From assembly GCA_024639905.1 (NCBI GenBank), contig JAHEGE010000002.1, positions 62,001 to 126,000 on the forward strand: a DNA stretch of 64,000 bases, given 5' to 3'. Below the pieces are notes generated by a model, which searched no databases, had not been told where the DNA came from, and saw nothing but the letters and a program-made list of their open reading frames with translations. Position numbers and translations under genes: made by a program. Shown one piece after another: positions 36,830 to 46,261 of this stretch. Position 1 is the first letter of the stretch; every line of letters starts with the position of its first letter. Source of the stretch: Gammaproteobacteria bacterium. GTDB lineage: Bacteria; Pseudomonadota; Gammaproteobacteria; Pseudomonadales; Pseudohongiellaceae.

Positions 36830-37945
36830 ATGGTTTTTCACCGGCTGCGCCAAGCACGAACGTCCGTCGCGCTCGTATCACTCCTTCCCGTTCTCGGGGC
36901 CTGTGGTATTCCTGGGTTGGACAAGATCGGGCTGACAGGTGAGGAGGGGATTATTCGAGATCGCGTCGGAGACTACCGTGACTCACCGGTCCTGCCGGCG
37001 ATGTCAGTGCCCTCTGAATTGGATAGCTACACGATTGATGCACTTTATGTCATACCTGAGGCCGTGGCGTCCGCTAGCGATGCCGAGGTGTTCGACAGCG
37101 TGCCGATGCCTAAGCCCATGGAGACGGCTAGACGCGAGGGCGTCATTATTCAGAACCTTGGAGACAGCCGTTGGATCTTGCTCGATGCGACGCCTGCGCA
37201 GGTTTGGCCGCTGGTACGCGACTTCTGGTCGCGCCTGAATGTGGCGCTGGACTATGAAAATCCCAGCAGCGGCATAGCCGAAACCGCTTGGGTGGAGGTG
37301 AATGCAGAGCCTACGCTGCGACACAAATACCGTATAAGCATCGAGCCTGGCCTGCATTCGGGCTATTCCGAAATCTACGTCACCCATTTGTCTGACCTGC
37401 GTTCTGAGCCGATTCCTATTGTTGTCACGTGGCCCGAGATGTCGGACTCCGAGGATCGTGAGCGTCAAATCCTAGACGCCTTGTCGCAATACCTAGCGGA
37501 TCGCAACGATGTTTATCAGGCGTCTGCGTCCAGCTTACTTGCCGGCAGTATTCAGTCTGCCCGCAAAGCCAACCTTATCGAGAGCGCGAGCGGACAAGAG
37601 TTGCTTGAACTGCGTATTAATTACGGCCGTGCTTGGGTACAGGTGCGGCAGTCGATAGAGCGCTCCGAAGTTGAGATCGTAGAAGCTAATCGCGATCAGG
37701 CGGTAATCAGCGTACGTTTTGCTGGCATACAAGAAGAGCTTGATGAGCCCGGTTTCTTCGGCAGAATGCTCGGGCGAGGGCGGGGTGCTGGCGCAGCAGA
37801 GCTCAAAGATTTTGCCGTGCGTCTCTCTGAACAAGGCGATACCGTTGAGGTGTCGATCGAGCGTCTCGGTGAGGCCAGCGGGGGCGATGAGGACGGCGAT
37901 TTAGACTCACAGCTTTTGAGCGTGATTAACGACAATTTGACCTAG
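36830..37945 (+). CDS. bamC: outer-membrane assembly lipoprotein BamC
   Basis: Accessory lipoprotein of the BAM complex. From ATG 36830 (AGGGA upstream) it has 371 residues: signal and lipobox LGAC (Cys25), a flexible N-terminal segment with IIRDRVGDYRDSPVLPAM, then two helix-grip domains (RWILLDATPAQVWPLVRDFW at about 112, and LELRINYGRAWVQVRQSIE in the second half). It ends with an acidic tail. Located after dapA as in most gammaproteobacteria. Confidence 0.9.
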   Translation: MVFHRLRQARTSVALVSLLPVLGACGIPGLDKIGLTGEEGIIRDRVGDYRDSPVLPAMSVPSELDSYTIDALYVIPEAVASASDAEVFDSVPMPKPMETARREGVIIQNLGDSRWILLDATPAQVWPLVRDFWSRLNVALDYENPSSGIAETAWVEVNAEPTLRHKYRISIEPGLHSGYSEIYVTHLSDLRSEPIPIVVTWPEMSDSEDRERQILDALSQYLADRNDVYQASASSLLAGSIQSARKANLIESASGQELLELRINYGRAWVQVRQSIERSEVEIVEANRDQAVISVRFAGIQEELDEPGFFGRMLGRGRGAGAAELKDFAVRLSEQGDTVEVSIERLGEASGGDEDGDLDSQLLSVINDNLT

Positions 37946-38016
37946 GATGAGCCGGCTAGGCTGAGTCTTTCTCGGTCGAGATTTTCCGAACCGTAATTTT
38001 CCCGATAGGGGCATCG

Positions 38017-39399
38017 ATGAACGACCCAGCATTCATTGGGATTCTTCTGCTTAGCATCGTCGCCACGGCCAGTGCGGCGATGCTCGCTTTTCGACTGCAG
38101 GCAAGCCGGCTCGAGTCAGCTGCAGCCAAGGCGAACCTGGTGTCTGCTGAGACGGCCGCGCGCCTTGCCGCCCAGGACGCCGCAACCTCCGCAAATACTC
38201 TCAACGCCGCCAAAGCGGAAGTCTCTTCCTTACGCGAGCGCCTCGTTGTCGCTGAGAATACGCTGCAGCTTGAAAGAGGGCAGTTCGACGAGAAGATCGC
38301 TTTATTGAAAGAGTCTAAGCAGGAGCTAAGCCTACAGTTCAAGAATCTCGCGAATGAGATCTTCGATGACAAGAGCAAACGCTTCGAGGAAAAAAACCAA
38401 CAAAGCCTCTCGGCTCTGCTTAACCCTCTGCAAGACAAGATTAAGACTTTCGAGAAACGCGTCGAAGAGAGCTATAACTCAGAGGCCCGGGAGCGCCACT
38501 CTCTGGGTAATGAAATTAAGAAGCTGCACGAACTCAATGATCGGCTCGGGGTTGAGGCGGCAAATCTCGTTCAGGCCTTGAAAGGCGATAACAAATCCCA
38601 GGGCAACTGGGGCGAGATGATTCTGACTAAGCTGCTCGAGCGTTCGGGTCTGACGAAGGGCAAAGAATACGAAGTGCAAATGAGCTTGAATGCAGAGGAC
38701 GGTAGTCGCCTGCAGCCAGATGTTGTCGTGCATTTACCTGAGGCGCGTGAGCTCATCATCGATTCTAAGGTCTCCCTCAAGGCGTGGGAGGCCTATACGA
38801 GCGCCGAGTCGCCCGAAGACAAGGCGGCCCATATTAAGGCGCATGTGCAGTCTGTGCGTGCGCATGTGCGCGGTCTGTCATCAAAAAATTATCAGAACTT
38901 AATCGGCGTCAACACGCTGGACTATGTCTTCCTTTTCATGCCAATCGAGGCCGCCTATTCGATTGCGATACAGGAAGATCCCGACATCAATCACGATGCC
39001 TTTGAGAAGAACGTCATCTTCGTCGGCCCAACCACCTTGCTCACTACTCTGAAGACGGTACAAAACCTCTGGCGTTTCGAGCAGCAGAATCAGAACGCCA
39101 AGCAGATTGCCGAGACTGCGGGCAAGCTGTACGACAAATTTGTCGCTTTTAGCGAAGACATCGAAGACCTTGGAAAGAAAATCAAAGCGACGAACGAGAG
39201 TTACGACAAAGCGCATAACAAGCTCAAGAGTGGTCGTGGAAATCTGATTTCACGCACCGAGAAGCTGCGTCTGCTTGGCGCGAAAACGGCGAAACAGCAC
39301 AAGCAAGAGGTGCTGCAGGAAGCGCTCGCAGACGAAATCGCTACGGATTCCGACACCCAAAGCATTGGCCTCGATGACGCGAGCAGAGATGATGTCTGA
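38017..39399 (+). CDS. rmuC: DNA recombination protein RmuC
   Basis: A 460-residue RmuC-family protein: an N-terminal membrane helix (AFIGILLLSIVATASAAMLAF), a long coiled coil (about 30-170) and a PD-(D/E)XK-like nuclease core (NWGEMILTKLLERSGL, LQPDVVVHLPEARELIIDSK, FLFMPIEAAYSIA). It limits certain DNA rearrangements in E. coli; the exact activity is unclear. Its last codons overlap the miaE start. Confidence 0.93.
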   Translation: MNDPAFIGILLLSIVATASAAMLAFRLQASRLESAAAKANLVSAETAARLAAQDAATSANTLNAAKAEVSSLRERLVVAENTLQLERGQFDEKIALLKESKQELSLQFKNLANEIFDDKSKRFEEKNQQSLSALLNPLQDKIKTFEKRVEESYNSEARERHSLGNEIKKLHELNDRLGVEAANLVQALKGDNKSQGNWGEMILTKLLERSGLTKGKEYEVQMSLNAEDGSRLQPDVVVHLPEARELIIDSKVSLKAWEAYTSAESPEDKAAHIKAHVQSVRAHVRGLSSKNYQNLIGVNTLDYVFLFMPIEAAYSIAIQEDPDINHDAFEKNVIFVGPTTLLTTLKTVQNLWRFEQQNQNAKQIAETAGKLYDKFVAFSEDIEDLGKKIKATNESYDKAHNKLKSGRGNLISRTEKLRLLGAKTAKQHKQEVLQEALADEIATDSDTQSIGLDDASRDDV

Positions 39400-40030
39400 T
39401 GCGCTAACCAATCTCCTCGCGCCGATTAGGGCCTTTCTGCAATGCGCTACGCCCGAGAGCTGGCTGCGAGCGGCCTGTGAGAACCAGACTCTATTGCTGA
39501 TCGACCACGCCAACTGCGAGAAGAAGGCTGCGTCGACCGCGATGAATCTCATGTACAAGTTCACCGATCGCCCGGAGCTGCTCAAAAAAATGTCACAGCT
39601 CGCACGCGAAGAGCTGCTGCATTTTCAGCAGGTAGTCGAGATCATGCAGGCTCGCGGTATCGCTTACGAGGGGGTGAGCGCCTCCCGCTATGCGTCTTCG
39701 CTTAGGGCGCTTTCGACAGCCAAAGGCGAAGCCCAGCTAGTCGACACCTTGCTGATAGGTGCAATTATCGAGGCGAGGTCCTGTGAACGCTTTGCAGTTC
39801 TCGCACCACGGCTAGATGCGGAGTTGGCGAAGTTTTATCGTAGTCTCCTGAAATCCGAGGCGCGCCACTACGAGGATTACCTTAGCCTCGCTGCCACGTA
39901 TGCCCCGGACGCGGGCGTTGATCTTGATGCTCGCCTGAGTGAGCTGCTGGCTGGCGAAACGCTGCTTGTTCAAGGCGGCGACGATCAGTTCCGGTTCCAT
40001 TCCGGCGACCCGAGCGCTGCTGCGCATTAG
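39392..40030 (+). CDS. miaE: tRNA-(ms2io6A)-hydroxylase MiaE
   Basis: Non-haem diiron monooxygenase that hydroxylates ms2i6A37 of tRNAs. ATG 39392 overlaps the rmuC stop by eight bases and gives 212 residues. The ferritin-like diiron ligands are visible as EELLH (73-77) and SEARHYEDYL later, with ARSCERF supplying another Glu. Wide in gammaproteobacteria but absent from E. coli. Coupled to rmuC by overlap. Confidence 0.92.
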   Translation: MSDALTNLLAPIRAFLQCATPESWLRAACENQTLLLIDHANCEKKAASTAMNLMYKFTDRPELLKKMSQLAREELLHFQQVVEIMQARGIAYEGVSASRYASSLRALSTAKGEAQLVDTLLIGAIIEARSCERFAVLAPRLDAELAKFYRSLLKSEARHYEDYLSLAATYAPDAGVDLDARLSELLAGETLLVQGGDDQFRFHSGDPSAAAH

Positions 40031-40054
40031 CAGGCGTTGAAAGGTCTTTTCGTG

Positions 40055-40582
40055 TTACGGAGCGCAGCGTAGCGGGGCTGTAAAATTAGCACCTAACCTA
40101 TTCTTCAGCGCCTCAATGTCAGCGCAGGGTATCGAGTTATTGCCTTCGAGGCTGAGCGAGCTCAAGGTTTTGATGCGCAGCAGTGGTGAGACGTCCTCTA
40201 TCTCATTGTTATTAAGGTTGAGCCCGCTGAGCTTGGTGAGTAGCTCCAGCGGAGAGAGGTTGGCTATGCGGTTGTTGCCCAGGTCGAGGAAGCGCAGGTT
40301 GCCCAGCGTCGAGATGTTGGTCAGCTCGGTCACCTCGGAGTTTGCGCACGCGAGTATCTGCAGTGCGTCGGGCGATTCGACTTCCTGTTGGCGGAGCGCA
40401 AAATTGATGCAGCCTTGAAGGTCTGCATTGCGCACCTCCCCGGTATAGAGCCTGTCTTGTGGGTCGAACACGGCGTTGTTGTTCACCGAGACGCTATATG
40501 GGGTAGAGCAGGCGCTTAGGCCTGCGACAAACAGCAACAGCGAGATCGTTTGTGCGTAATGGCGAATGCGTGGGGCGTGCAC
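40055..40582 (-). CDS. leucine-rich-repeat lipoprotein
   Basis: A 175-residue protein with a lipobox LSAC (Cys25) and three 21-22-residue bacterial LRRs of the internalin type (LRFLDLGNNRIANLSPLELL, LSGLNLNNNEIEDVSPLL, LSSLSLEGNN), capped by a Cys pair (IPCADIEALKNRLG ... PLRC). The N-terminal 60 residues include FALRQQEVESPDALQILAC. It is probably an outer-membrane or periplasmic binding protein of unknown partner, convergent with miaE (24 bases). Confidence 0.87.
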   Translation of the reverse strand: MHAPRIRHYAQTISLLLFVAGLSACSTPYSVSVNNNAVFDPQDRLYTGEVRNADLQGCINFALRQQEVESPDALQILACANSEVTELTNISTLGNLRFLDLGNNRIANLSPLELLTKLSGLNLNNNEIEDVSPLLRIKTLSSLSLEGNNSIPCADIEALKNRLGANFTAPLRCAP

Positions 40583-40774
40583 GGCGTTCCTCCCGAAGTT
40601 AGGTGTTCTTTCGTTACGGCTCAGTGTATCACTACGGCACAGCGAGTGGCTGGCATTTCACGTCAATCCTAGCTAGACTGCGCTACGCTTTGAATAGGAG
40701 TGCGCGTCGCTCAATTTTTCAAATAAAATACAATCAAACCAATGCATTAAGTAGCATATTCAAAGGACTTATTC

Positions 40775-41497
40775 ATGTCGAAGTTTCAATACAATCGCGT
40801 CGTCATACGCCCGATTCGCTCTGTACTGGGTGGCCTCGCCCTGGCCAGTATCGCCTCCTACGCGTCAGCACAGGCGGATATCGACCTTAGCGTTGAAGAC
40901 AATCGCATCGGCTATTCTATCGGCGTGAACATCGGGCAGAACCTGGTCGCTCAGGGCATTATCTCCGACATTGATATGGACAGCTTCGTTGCTGGCATGC
41001 GTGATGCGGCGGGCGACGCGGTCCAGCTGAGCAATGACGAATTGTTCGCGGCCATCCAGCTCTTTCAGGATCGTATGGCGGCTGCTGCACAGGCTGAGAT
41101 GGAGGCTAATGCAGCCTCGACGCAAGCGTTTCTGTTGGACAATGGCGCTAAAGACGGTGTCATTACGACCGCGTCTGGCCTGCAATACACTGTGCTGAAC
41201 AGTGGAGAAGAGGGTGGTGCGTCACCAACAACAAGCGATTCGGTGCTCGCTCATTACCACGGTACATTAATCGACGGCACGGTTTTCGACAGCTCTGTCG
41301 ACCGTGGTGAGCCGGCCGAGTTCGGTTTGTCGCAGGTTATCAGCGGTTGGACAGAGGCGCTGCAGTTGATGAAAGTTGGCGACAAGTGGCGCCTGTTCTT
41401 GCCACCCAACCTGGCCTATGGCGAACAGTCTCCGACGCCTGCCATTCCCCCCAACTCTGCGTTGATCTTTGATGTCGAGCTGCTCGAGATCCGCTAG
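40775..41497 (+). CDS. FKBP-type peptidyl-prolyl isomerase (Mip/FkpA type)
   Basis: A 240-residue exported prolyl isomerase/chaperone: signal peptide ending SYASAQA, a helical dimerisation domain (IGYSIGVNIGQNLVAQGI, FVAGMRDAAGDA, about 43-130), then a C-terminal FKBP domain (VLAHYHGTLIDGTVFDSS, VISGWTEALQLMKVGDKW, LPPNLAYGE, ALIFDVELLEI). Layout equals Mip/FkpA/FklB. AAAGGA eight bases before ATG. A hairpin follows the stop. Confidence 0.93.
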   Translation: MSKFQYNRVVIRPIRSVLGGLALASIASYASAQADIDLSVEDNRIGYSIGVNIGQNLVAQGIISDIDMDSFVAGMRDAAGDAVQLSNDELFAAIQLFQDRMAAAAQAEMEANAASTQAFLLDNGAKDGVITTASGLQYTVLNSGEEGGASPTTSDSVLAHYHGTLIDGTVFDSSVDRGEPAEFGLSQVISGWTEALQLMKVGDKWRLFLPPNLAYGEQSPTPAIPPNSALIFDVELLEIR

Positions 41498-41537
41498 CGT
41501 TTCGCAGGAGCCTTAGCTCGCGGGCTTAGGATAGTAG

Positions 41538-41564
41538 ATAGGGCTCCCGCTAACGGAGCCCTAT
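41538..41564 (+). terminator. hairpin after the FKBP gene
   Basis: A 10-bp perfect stem ATAGGGCTCC/GGAGCCCTAT with a 7-base loop lies 41 bases after the stop. No T-run follows immediately; a T7 run appears about 20 bases later, so termination is probable but not certain. Confidence 0.55.
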
Positions 41565-41608
41565 TGCGTTGTGAGACACGTCTTTTTTTGAATGAGAAAT
41601 AATCGACT

Positions 41609-42898
41609 ATGAGTAGTGACTTTAATGCGAGCCTCTTACAATTTTTGGATAACAGCCCCACGCCTTTTCATGCGGTTTCGTCGCTAGTAGAGCGCTTCGT
41701 TGCTGCGGGTTTTACGCGTCTTGAAGACGGCGAGAGTTGGTCTTTGCAGAAGGGCGTGAGCTATTTCGTGACGCGCAATGACTCAGCAATTGTCGCCTTT
41801 CACTACGGCAATCAGTCGCTAGTTGATCACGGTGTGCGCGTTGCTGGTGCGCACACCGACAGCCCCTGTTTGAAGCTCAAGCCGGCGCCAGTTATCGCAA
41901 AAAAAGGCTATGTGCAGCTTGGCGTCGAGGTTTACGGCGGAGCGCTACTCTATCCGTGGTTCGATAGAGACTTGTCGCTTGCCGGCCGCGTGGATTTCGC
42001 CTGTGCAGACGGGCAGCTGCATTCGGCGCTTGTCGATGCGCGGACGCCTATCGCCTTTATCCCAAGTCTGGCGATTCATTTAGACAGGCTCGCTAACGAG
42101 GGGCGTAAGATCAATCCTCAGACAGAGATGGCGCCGATCGTGCAGTTGGGGGCTGAGGGTGAGAAATTCGATTTCGATGCGTTCATCCTCGGGTTAGTCG
42201 AGGACGCTGGCGTAGAACCGACGACACTGCTTTCCCATGAACTGATGTTTTATGACACGCAGCCGGCGGCTTTGGTTGGTTTGCACCAGGAGTTTCTTGT
42301 CTCGGGGCGGCTTGATAATTTATTGAGCTGTTTCCTCTGTGCCGAATCGCTGATCGGTTGCGAGGACGAGTACACCTCGATTGTGGTCTGCAATGATCAC
42401 GAAGAGGTGGGGAGTGTGTCGACAAGCGGTGCACAGGGGCCTTTCCTCAAAGCGGTTATCGAACGCCTGCTGCTTGCCGAAGGCGCATCGGCAGACGGAT
42501 TCGATCGCCTCGCCAGCCATTCAGCGATGCTGTCTATCGATAATGCCCACGGCGTGCATCCGAGTTTCGTCGATCGCCATGATGATTCTCACGGCCCGCA
42601 GCTCAACGCGGGTCCCGTGATTAAAATTAATGCAAATCAACGCTACGCGAGTAATTCTCACTCTGTCGCTCAGTTTAAACACTACTGCGCAAAGGCAGGC
42701 GTTGAGACGCAGTCCTTTGCAATGCGTGCCGACATGGCGTGTGGCAGCACTATCGGCCCAATTACGTCGGCGTCTCTCGGCATCGAGACCGTTGATGTGG
42801 GCGTGCCAACCTTCGGTATGCATTCGATTCGCGAATTGGCAGGAAGCGATGACGCGCAGTCAATGGCGAAGGCTGTCAGCGCGTTCTTTTCGCGTTAG
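41609..42898 (+). CDS. M18 family aminopeptidase
   Basis: A 429-residue cytosolic metallo-aminopeptidase (aspartyl aminopeptidase type). SPTPFHAV near the N-terminus, GAHTDSPCLKLKP (metal His and Asp), GRLDNLLSCF, VVCNDHEEVGSVSTSGAQGP (catalytic Glu and metal ligands) and NAHGVHPSF, with a final FGMHSIRELAG His, are all M18 signatures. It removes N-terminal residues from peptides. Its TAG stop overlaps the mnmC stop by four bases. Confidence 0.93.
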   Translation: MSSDFNASLLQFLDNSPTPFHAVSSLVERFVAAGFTRLEDGESWSLQKGVSYFVTRNDSAIVAFHYGNQSLVDHGVRVAGAHTDSPCLKLKPAPVIAKKGYVQLGVEVYGGALLYPWFDRDLSLAGRVDFACADGQLHSALVDARTPIAFIPSLAIHLDRLANEGRKINPQTEMAPIVQLGAEGEKFDFDAFILGLVEDAGVEPTTLLSHELMFYDTQPAALVGLHQEFLVSGRLDNLLSCFLCAESLIGCEDEYTSIVVCNDHEEVGSVSTSGAQGPFLKAVIERLLLAEGASADGFDRLASHSAMLSIDNAHGVHPSFVDRHDDSHGPQLNAGPVIKINANQRYASNSHSVAQFKHYCAKAGVETQSFAMRADMACGSTIGPITSASLGIETVDVGVPTFGMHSIRELAGSDDAQSMAKAVSAFFSR

Positions 42899-44970
42899 AC
42901 GCGCTGCTTCTTTAAATCACGTAGCAAAAAGCGTGCGGGCTGAATCAGTGTGCTTTCGGCCTGCGTGAGTGGCGAGGGAGCCGCGCAGATGAGACTGGCG
43001 ATGTATTCGCCGCACAGCGGCGTCGTTGCCAGTCCGTTGGAGCCATGCCCCACGTTGATGTAAAGCCCAGCAATGCCTTTGGCCTCGCCCTGAATATCGG
43101 TCTGCGCATTACGCCGTAAGGCGGCAAAGTCGTTAACGATATCAGCGACAGCCGGCGCCGCGCCAACCACCGGTAAAAAGTCCTCCCCCGCGCTACGAAT
43201 CGCAACCTGCGGTGAGTGTTGCCTCTGCGTCAATTCAGTTAGCCCCACGTCTCCAGCTAACATACCCTCTATCCCTGCAAGGTTCGCCGAGTCATCCTCG
43301 GCCTGCGGCGCTAGCGAGGTAGATTCTCTGCGGTAGCTCGCGGCAATCGTATGCTGGCCTTCGAGGGCGGGGAATAGACTTCGCTGTGCACAGACGACGC
43401 TGCGTAGTGCGCAGCTCGCCCCATTGCTGCCCACTGCGCTGACCTGTCCACGTGCCGACTGCAAGCGCACTCCCGAGTCTGGTAGTAAGGCATCGAGCGC
43501 ATGGGAATTGCAGAGCACGATGTTGTTAGCGTGGAGCTCGGTGCCCTCCGCGGTGATCGCCGTCCACAGGCTCGAGGTCGAAGATTCTGGTGCGCGCAGT
43601 GCAGCGATTTGGGTGCCTAGGCTTAGCTGGAAAAGCGAGTCGGGCTCGTCGGTTGGGGAGGCGAGTGACTGCAACGAGGCGCCGAAACGCTGAGTGTCTA
43701 ACCAGCCGCCCTCGGCGAAAAAGAGTCCGCCGGCGGCGAGTGGCAGGCCGCATACTGTTTCTGCTTCCGCCTTGCTTAGGCTGCGCAATAAGCGTTCATC
43801 GTAGAGCGCTTCGAATGCGGAGAAAGCCTCGGGCAACTGGGCGTGTTTACTGTTCATCGCATCGGCGCCCTGAATGACACCGCTCGGATGCCAGCCATTC
43901 GTGTGACTTCCTTCTGTCAGCTGCCTGTGTGCGTAGGCGAAGGCCTTTGCGAAGAACGTTGCGGCGCTGCTAGCGCTGCGGAATAGGCGGGGTCGAAGGG
44001 CGAGCTGTCCTATGCCAGAGGCGCCTTGGAAAATTTTGGAAGCAGAATCAACCAGTAGCACGCGCTGGTCTTGCCGGAGCAAGGCAAGGGCCGTCATGAA
44101 GCCCGCAAGACCTGCGCCCACGATTAGAGTGAGTTCGGATTGCCTGTGTTCAATGTCACTTTGCCGCTCTTGAGTGTTGAGGCGTGCTCGTAGACAGTGA
44201 CGCTTGGTGCCGAATCCGGCGCGTTTTTCGACAGAGAAACCGGCCTCGGTGAGTGCGCGGCGGGCACTGCCGGCCACGCTGTAGCTCACAGCACTTGCGC
44301 GTGGCTTGCTGCGAGAGGCGATTGCCTTGGCGATATCGATATCCCAAAGCTGGGGATTGAGTGCCGGGCTGAAGCCGTCGAGATACCAAGCGTGCACACG
44401 CGTCTCTTCAGACATCGATCTGAGGCTGTCTAAGGCGTCTCCGTAATAGAGGTCGAGCACGACGCCGGAATCCAAATGCAGGCGATGGCAGCCTGCCCCG
44501 TATTCTGGATAGTTGGCGAGTAAGCGGGCACTAAGGGGTTCTAGGTCAGGCCATTGTTCCAGCACGCGGCGTAGATCGCTGTGCCGCAGGGGGTGTTTCT
44601 CGAATGCGATGTAATGGAGGCGGCGCGGACGATGCGTGCTCTGCTGCCACAGACGCCAAGTCTCGAGAAAATTGAGCCCGCAGCCGAAACCCAGTTCGCC
44701 GATGACGAAGGCATCAGCCTGAGACTGCAGAGCCAAGCGTGCAGCCAAGTCGCTACCGTCGAGGAAGATAAAGCGCGATTCTGCCTGCGCTCCTGCAGCC
44801 GAGTGATAGGTGTCTTCAAAATCGAGGGAGTAGGGCAGGCCGGATTCCAGCCAGCGTAAGCGCGCATTCGTCACACGCAAAATGCTTTCTGCTTGGTTGA
44901 GAGCGGCTGGGGGCTCTGAGTGCATACGAGTGCCTGTGTAGTTTGGGGCTTTCACTGCAAAGTCTATCAT
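42895..44970 (-). CDS. mnmC: bifunctional tRNA mnm5s2U biosynthesis protein MnmC
   Basis: Completes mnm5(s2)U34 in tRNA-Lys, -Glu, -Gln and others. ATG 44970 gives 691 residues. The N-terminal MnmC2 methyltransferase has GELGFGCGLNFLETWRLW as SAM loop and VHAWYLDGFSPALNPQLWD. The C-terminal MnmC1 FAD oxidoreductase has LIVGAGLAGFMTALALLRQD and ends with LYINVGHGSNGLATTPLCGE. A GTG three codons upstream is an alternative start. Convergent with the M18 peptidase, divergent from prfB. Confidence 0.94.
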   Translation of the reverse strand: MIDFAVKAPNYTGTRMHSEPPAALNQAESILRVTNARLRWLESGLPYSLDFEDTYHSAAGAQAESRFIFLDGSDLAARLALQSQADAFVIGELGFGCGLNFLETWRLWQQSTHRPRRLHYIAFEKHPLRHSDLRRVLEQWPDLEPLSARLLANYPEYGAGCHRLHLDSGVVLDLYYGDALDSLRSMSEETRVHAWYLDGFSPALNPQLWDIDIAKAIASRSKPRASAVSYSVAGSARRALTEAGFSVEKRAGFGTKRHCLRARLNTQERQSDIEHRQSELTLIVGAGLAGFMTALALLRQDQRVLLVDSASKIFQGASGIGQLALRPRLFRSASSAATFFAKAFAYAHRQLTEGSHTNGWHPSGVIQGADAMNSKHAQLPEAFSAFEALYDERLLRSLSKAEAETVCGLPLAAGGLFFAEGGWLDTQRFGASLQSLASPTDEPDSLFQLSLGTQIAALRAPESSTSSLWTAITAEGTELHANNIVLCNSHALDALLPDSGVRLQSARGQVSAVGSNGASCALRSVVCAQRSLFPALEGQHTIAASYRRESTSLAPQAEDDSANLAGIEGMLAGDVGLTELTQRQHSPQVAIRSAGEDFLPVVGAAPAVADIVNDFAALRRNAQTDIQGEAKGIAGLYINVGHGSNGLATTPLCGEYIASLICAAPSPLTQAESTLIQPARFLLRDLKKQRV

Positions 44971-45098
44971 GGCCCACACCTAAGGGACTTTATCTGCTGC
45001 GGTCACAGGTTCGTATCCTGAGCCGGTTTCGAGTAAAATACCGAGCTTTCCTGCGCTTGGCTTCGGCCTGGGCGTAACCCGATATCGGATTGCCAAGC

Positions 45099-46197
45099 AT
45101 GCTAGAGATCAACGCCCACCTCACTCAGCTCCGCGACCTGCGAGCACGTTCTGCGTCGCTTAGGGGGTATCTTTGACTACGATACTAAACGTGAACGACT
45201 CACCGAAGTAGAGCTCGAGCTAGGCGAGTCGGCGGTGTGGGATAAGCCTGAATACGCTCAGGCGTTGGGCAAAGAACGGGCTGCGCTTGAACTGGTCGTG
45301 AAGACGATCGAAGGGTTGGAGGGCAGCCTTAACGATATCGAAGACTTACTAAACCTTGCCAGCGAAGAGGACGACACGGAGCTCTTCGAGGAAGCCAAGA
45401 GCGATTTAAGCCTTCGTACCAAGAGCCTCGAGGCGCTGGAGTTTAGGCGTATGTTCTCGGGAGCAATGGATGCGAACAATGCCTTCCTTGAAATTCAGGC
45501 GGGCTCTGGTGGCACCGAGGCGCAAGACTGGGCCGAAATGCTGCTACGGATGTACCTGCGCTGGGCGGAGGCGAAAGATTTCGACGCCGAGGTGCTCGAG
45601 GTGTCTGGCGGTGACGTAGCAGGGATCAAGAGTGCCTCTCTGCACATCAAGGGCGAGTTCGCCTTCGGCTGGCTTCGCACCGAGACCGGTGTGCATCGCT
45701 TAGTGCGTAAATCGCCGTTCGACTCAGGCAGTCGCCGACACACATCCTTCGCCTCTGTGTTTCTGTCTCCAGAAATTGATGACGATATCGAAGTCGAATT
45801 AGATATGTCGAAGGTGAGGGTAGATACTTACCGCTCGAGCGGGGCCGGTGGTCAGCACGTGAACAAGACTGATTCGGCGGTGCGGCTCACGCACGAGCCT
45901 AGCGGCATCGTGGTGCAGTGCCAGAGCCAGCGATCGCAGCACAAGAACAAGGATGCGGCGATTAAGCAGCTCAAAGCCAAGCTCTACGAGATGGAAGAGC
46001 TTAAGCGCAAGGATGCGGCGCAGGAAACCGAGGACAATAAGGCGGACATCGGATGGGGCAGCCAGATCCGCTCTTACGTGCTTGATCAGTCGCGTATTAA
46101 GGACCTGCGCACCAATATCGAATCGAGCAACACCGGAGCGGTGTTGGATGGCGACCTCGATAAATTTATTGAGGCCAGCCTAAAAATGGGCTTGTAA
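45099..46197 (+). CDS. prfB: peptide chain release factor 2 (programmed +1 frameshift)
   Basis: Reads UGA and UAA stop codons. The gene is in two frames: ATG 45099 codes 25 residues ([20 protein letters not shown]...) up to an in-frame TGA at 45174. A +1 slip at CUU-U then continues from GAC 45175 ([11 protein letters not shown]) to the stop at 46195-46197, giving 365 residues, the E. coli length. Specificity tripeptide SPF lies in [14 protein letters not shown] and the catalytic GGQ (250-252) in [19 protein letters not shown]. It is followed by lysS, the conserved prfB-lysS order. Confidence 0.97.
45162..45176 (+). promoter_or_regulatory. prfB +1 frameshift site
   Basis: AGGGGG TAT CTT TGA C: an internal Shine-Dalgarno-like AGGGGG three bases before the slippery CTT, then the UGA read by RF2 itself. 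The sequence is the same as the classic E. coli site. Low RF2 lets ribosomes slip, so the factor controls its own level. Confidence 0.97.
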
Positions 46198-46261
46198 AGG
46201 CAGCATAGCCAGCCCGCACTTTCATACCACTTAGAACCATTACTTAATTGCCGAGCCAACA

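Noticed and set aside
45099-45176. prfB as a pseudogene with an early stop
   Set aside because: The TGA at 45174 is the known programmed +1 frameshift site with SD-like AGGGGG and slippery CTT; the joined product has the full RF2 length.
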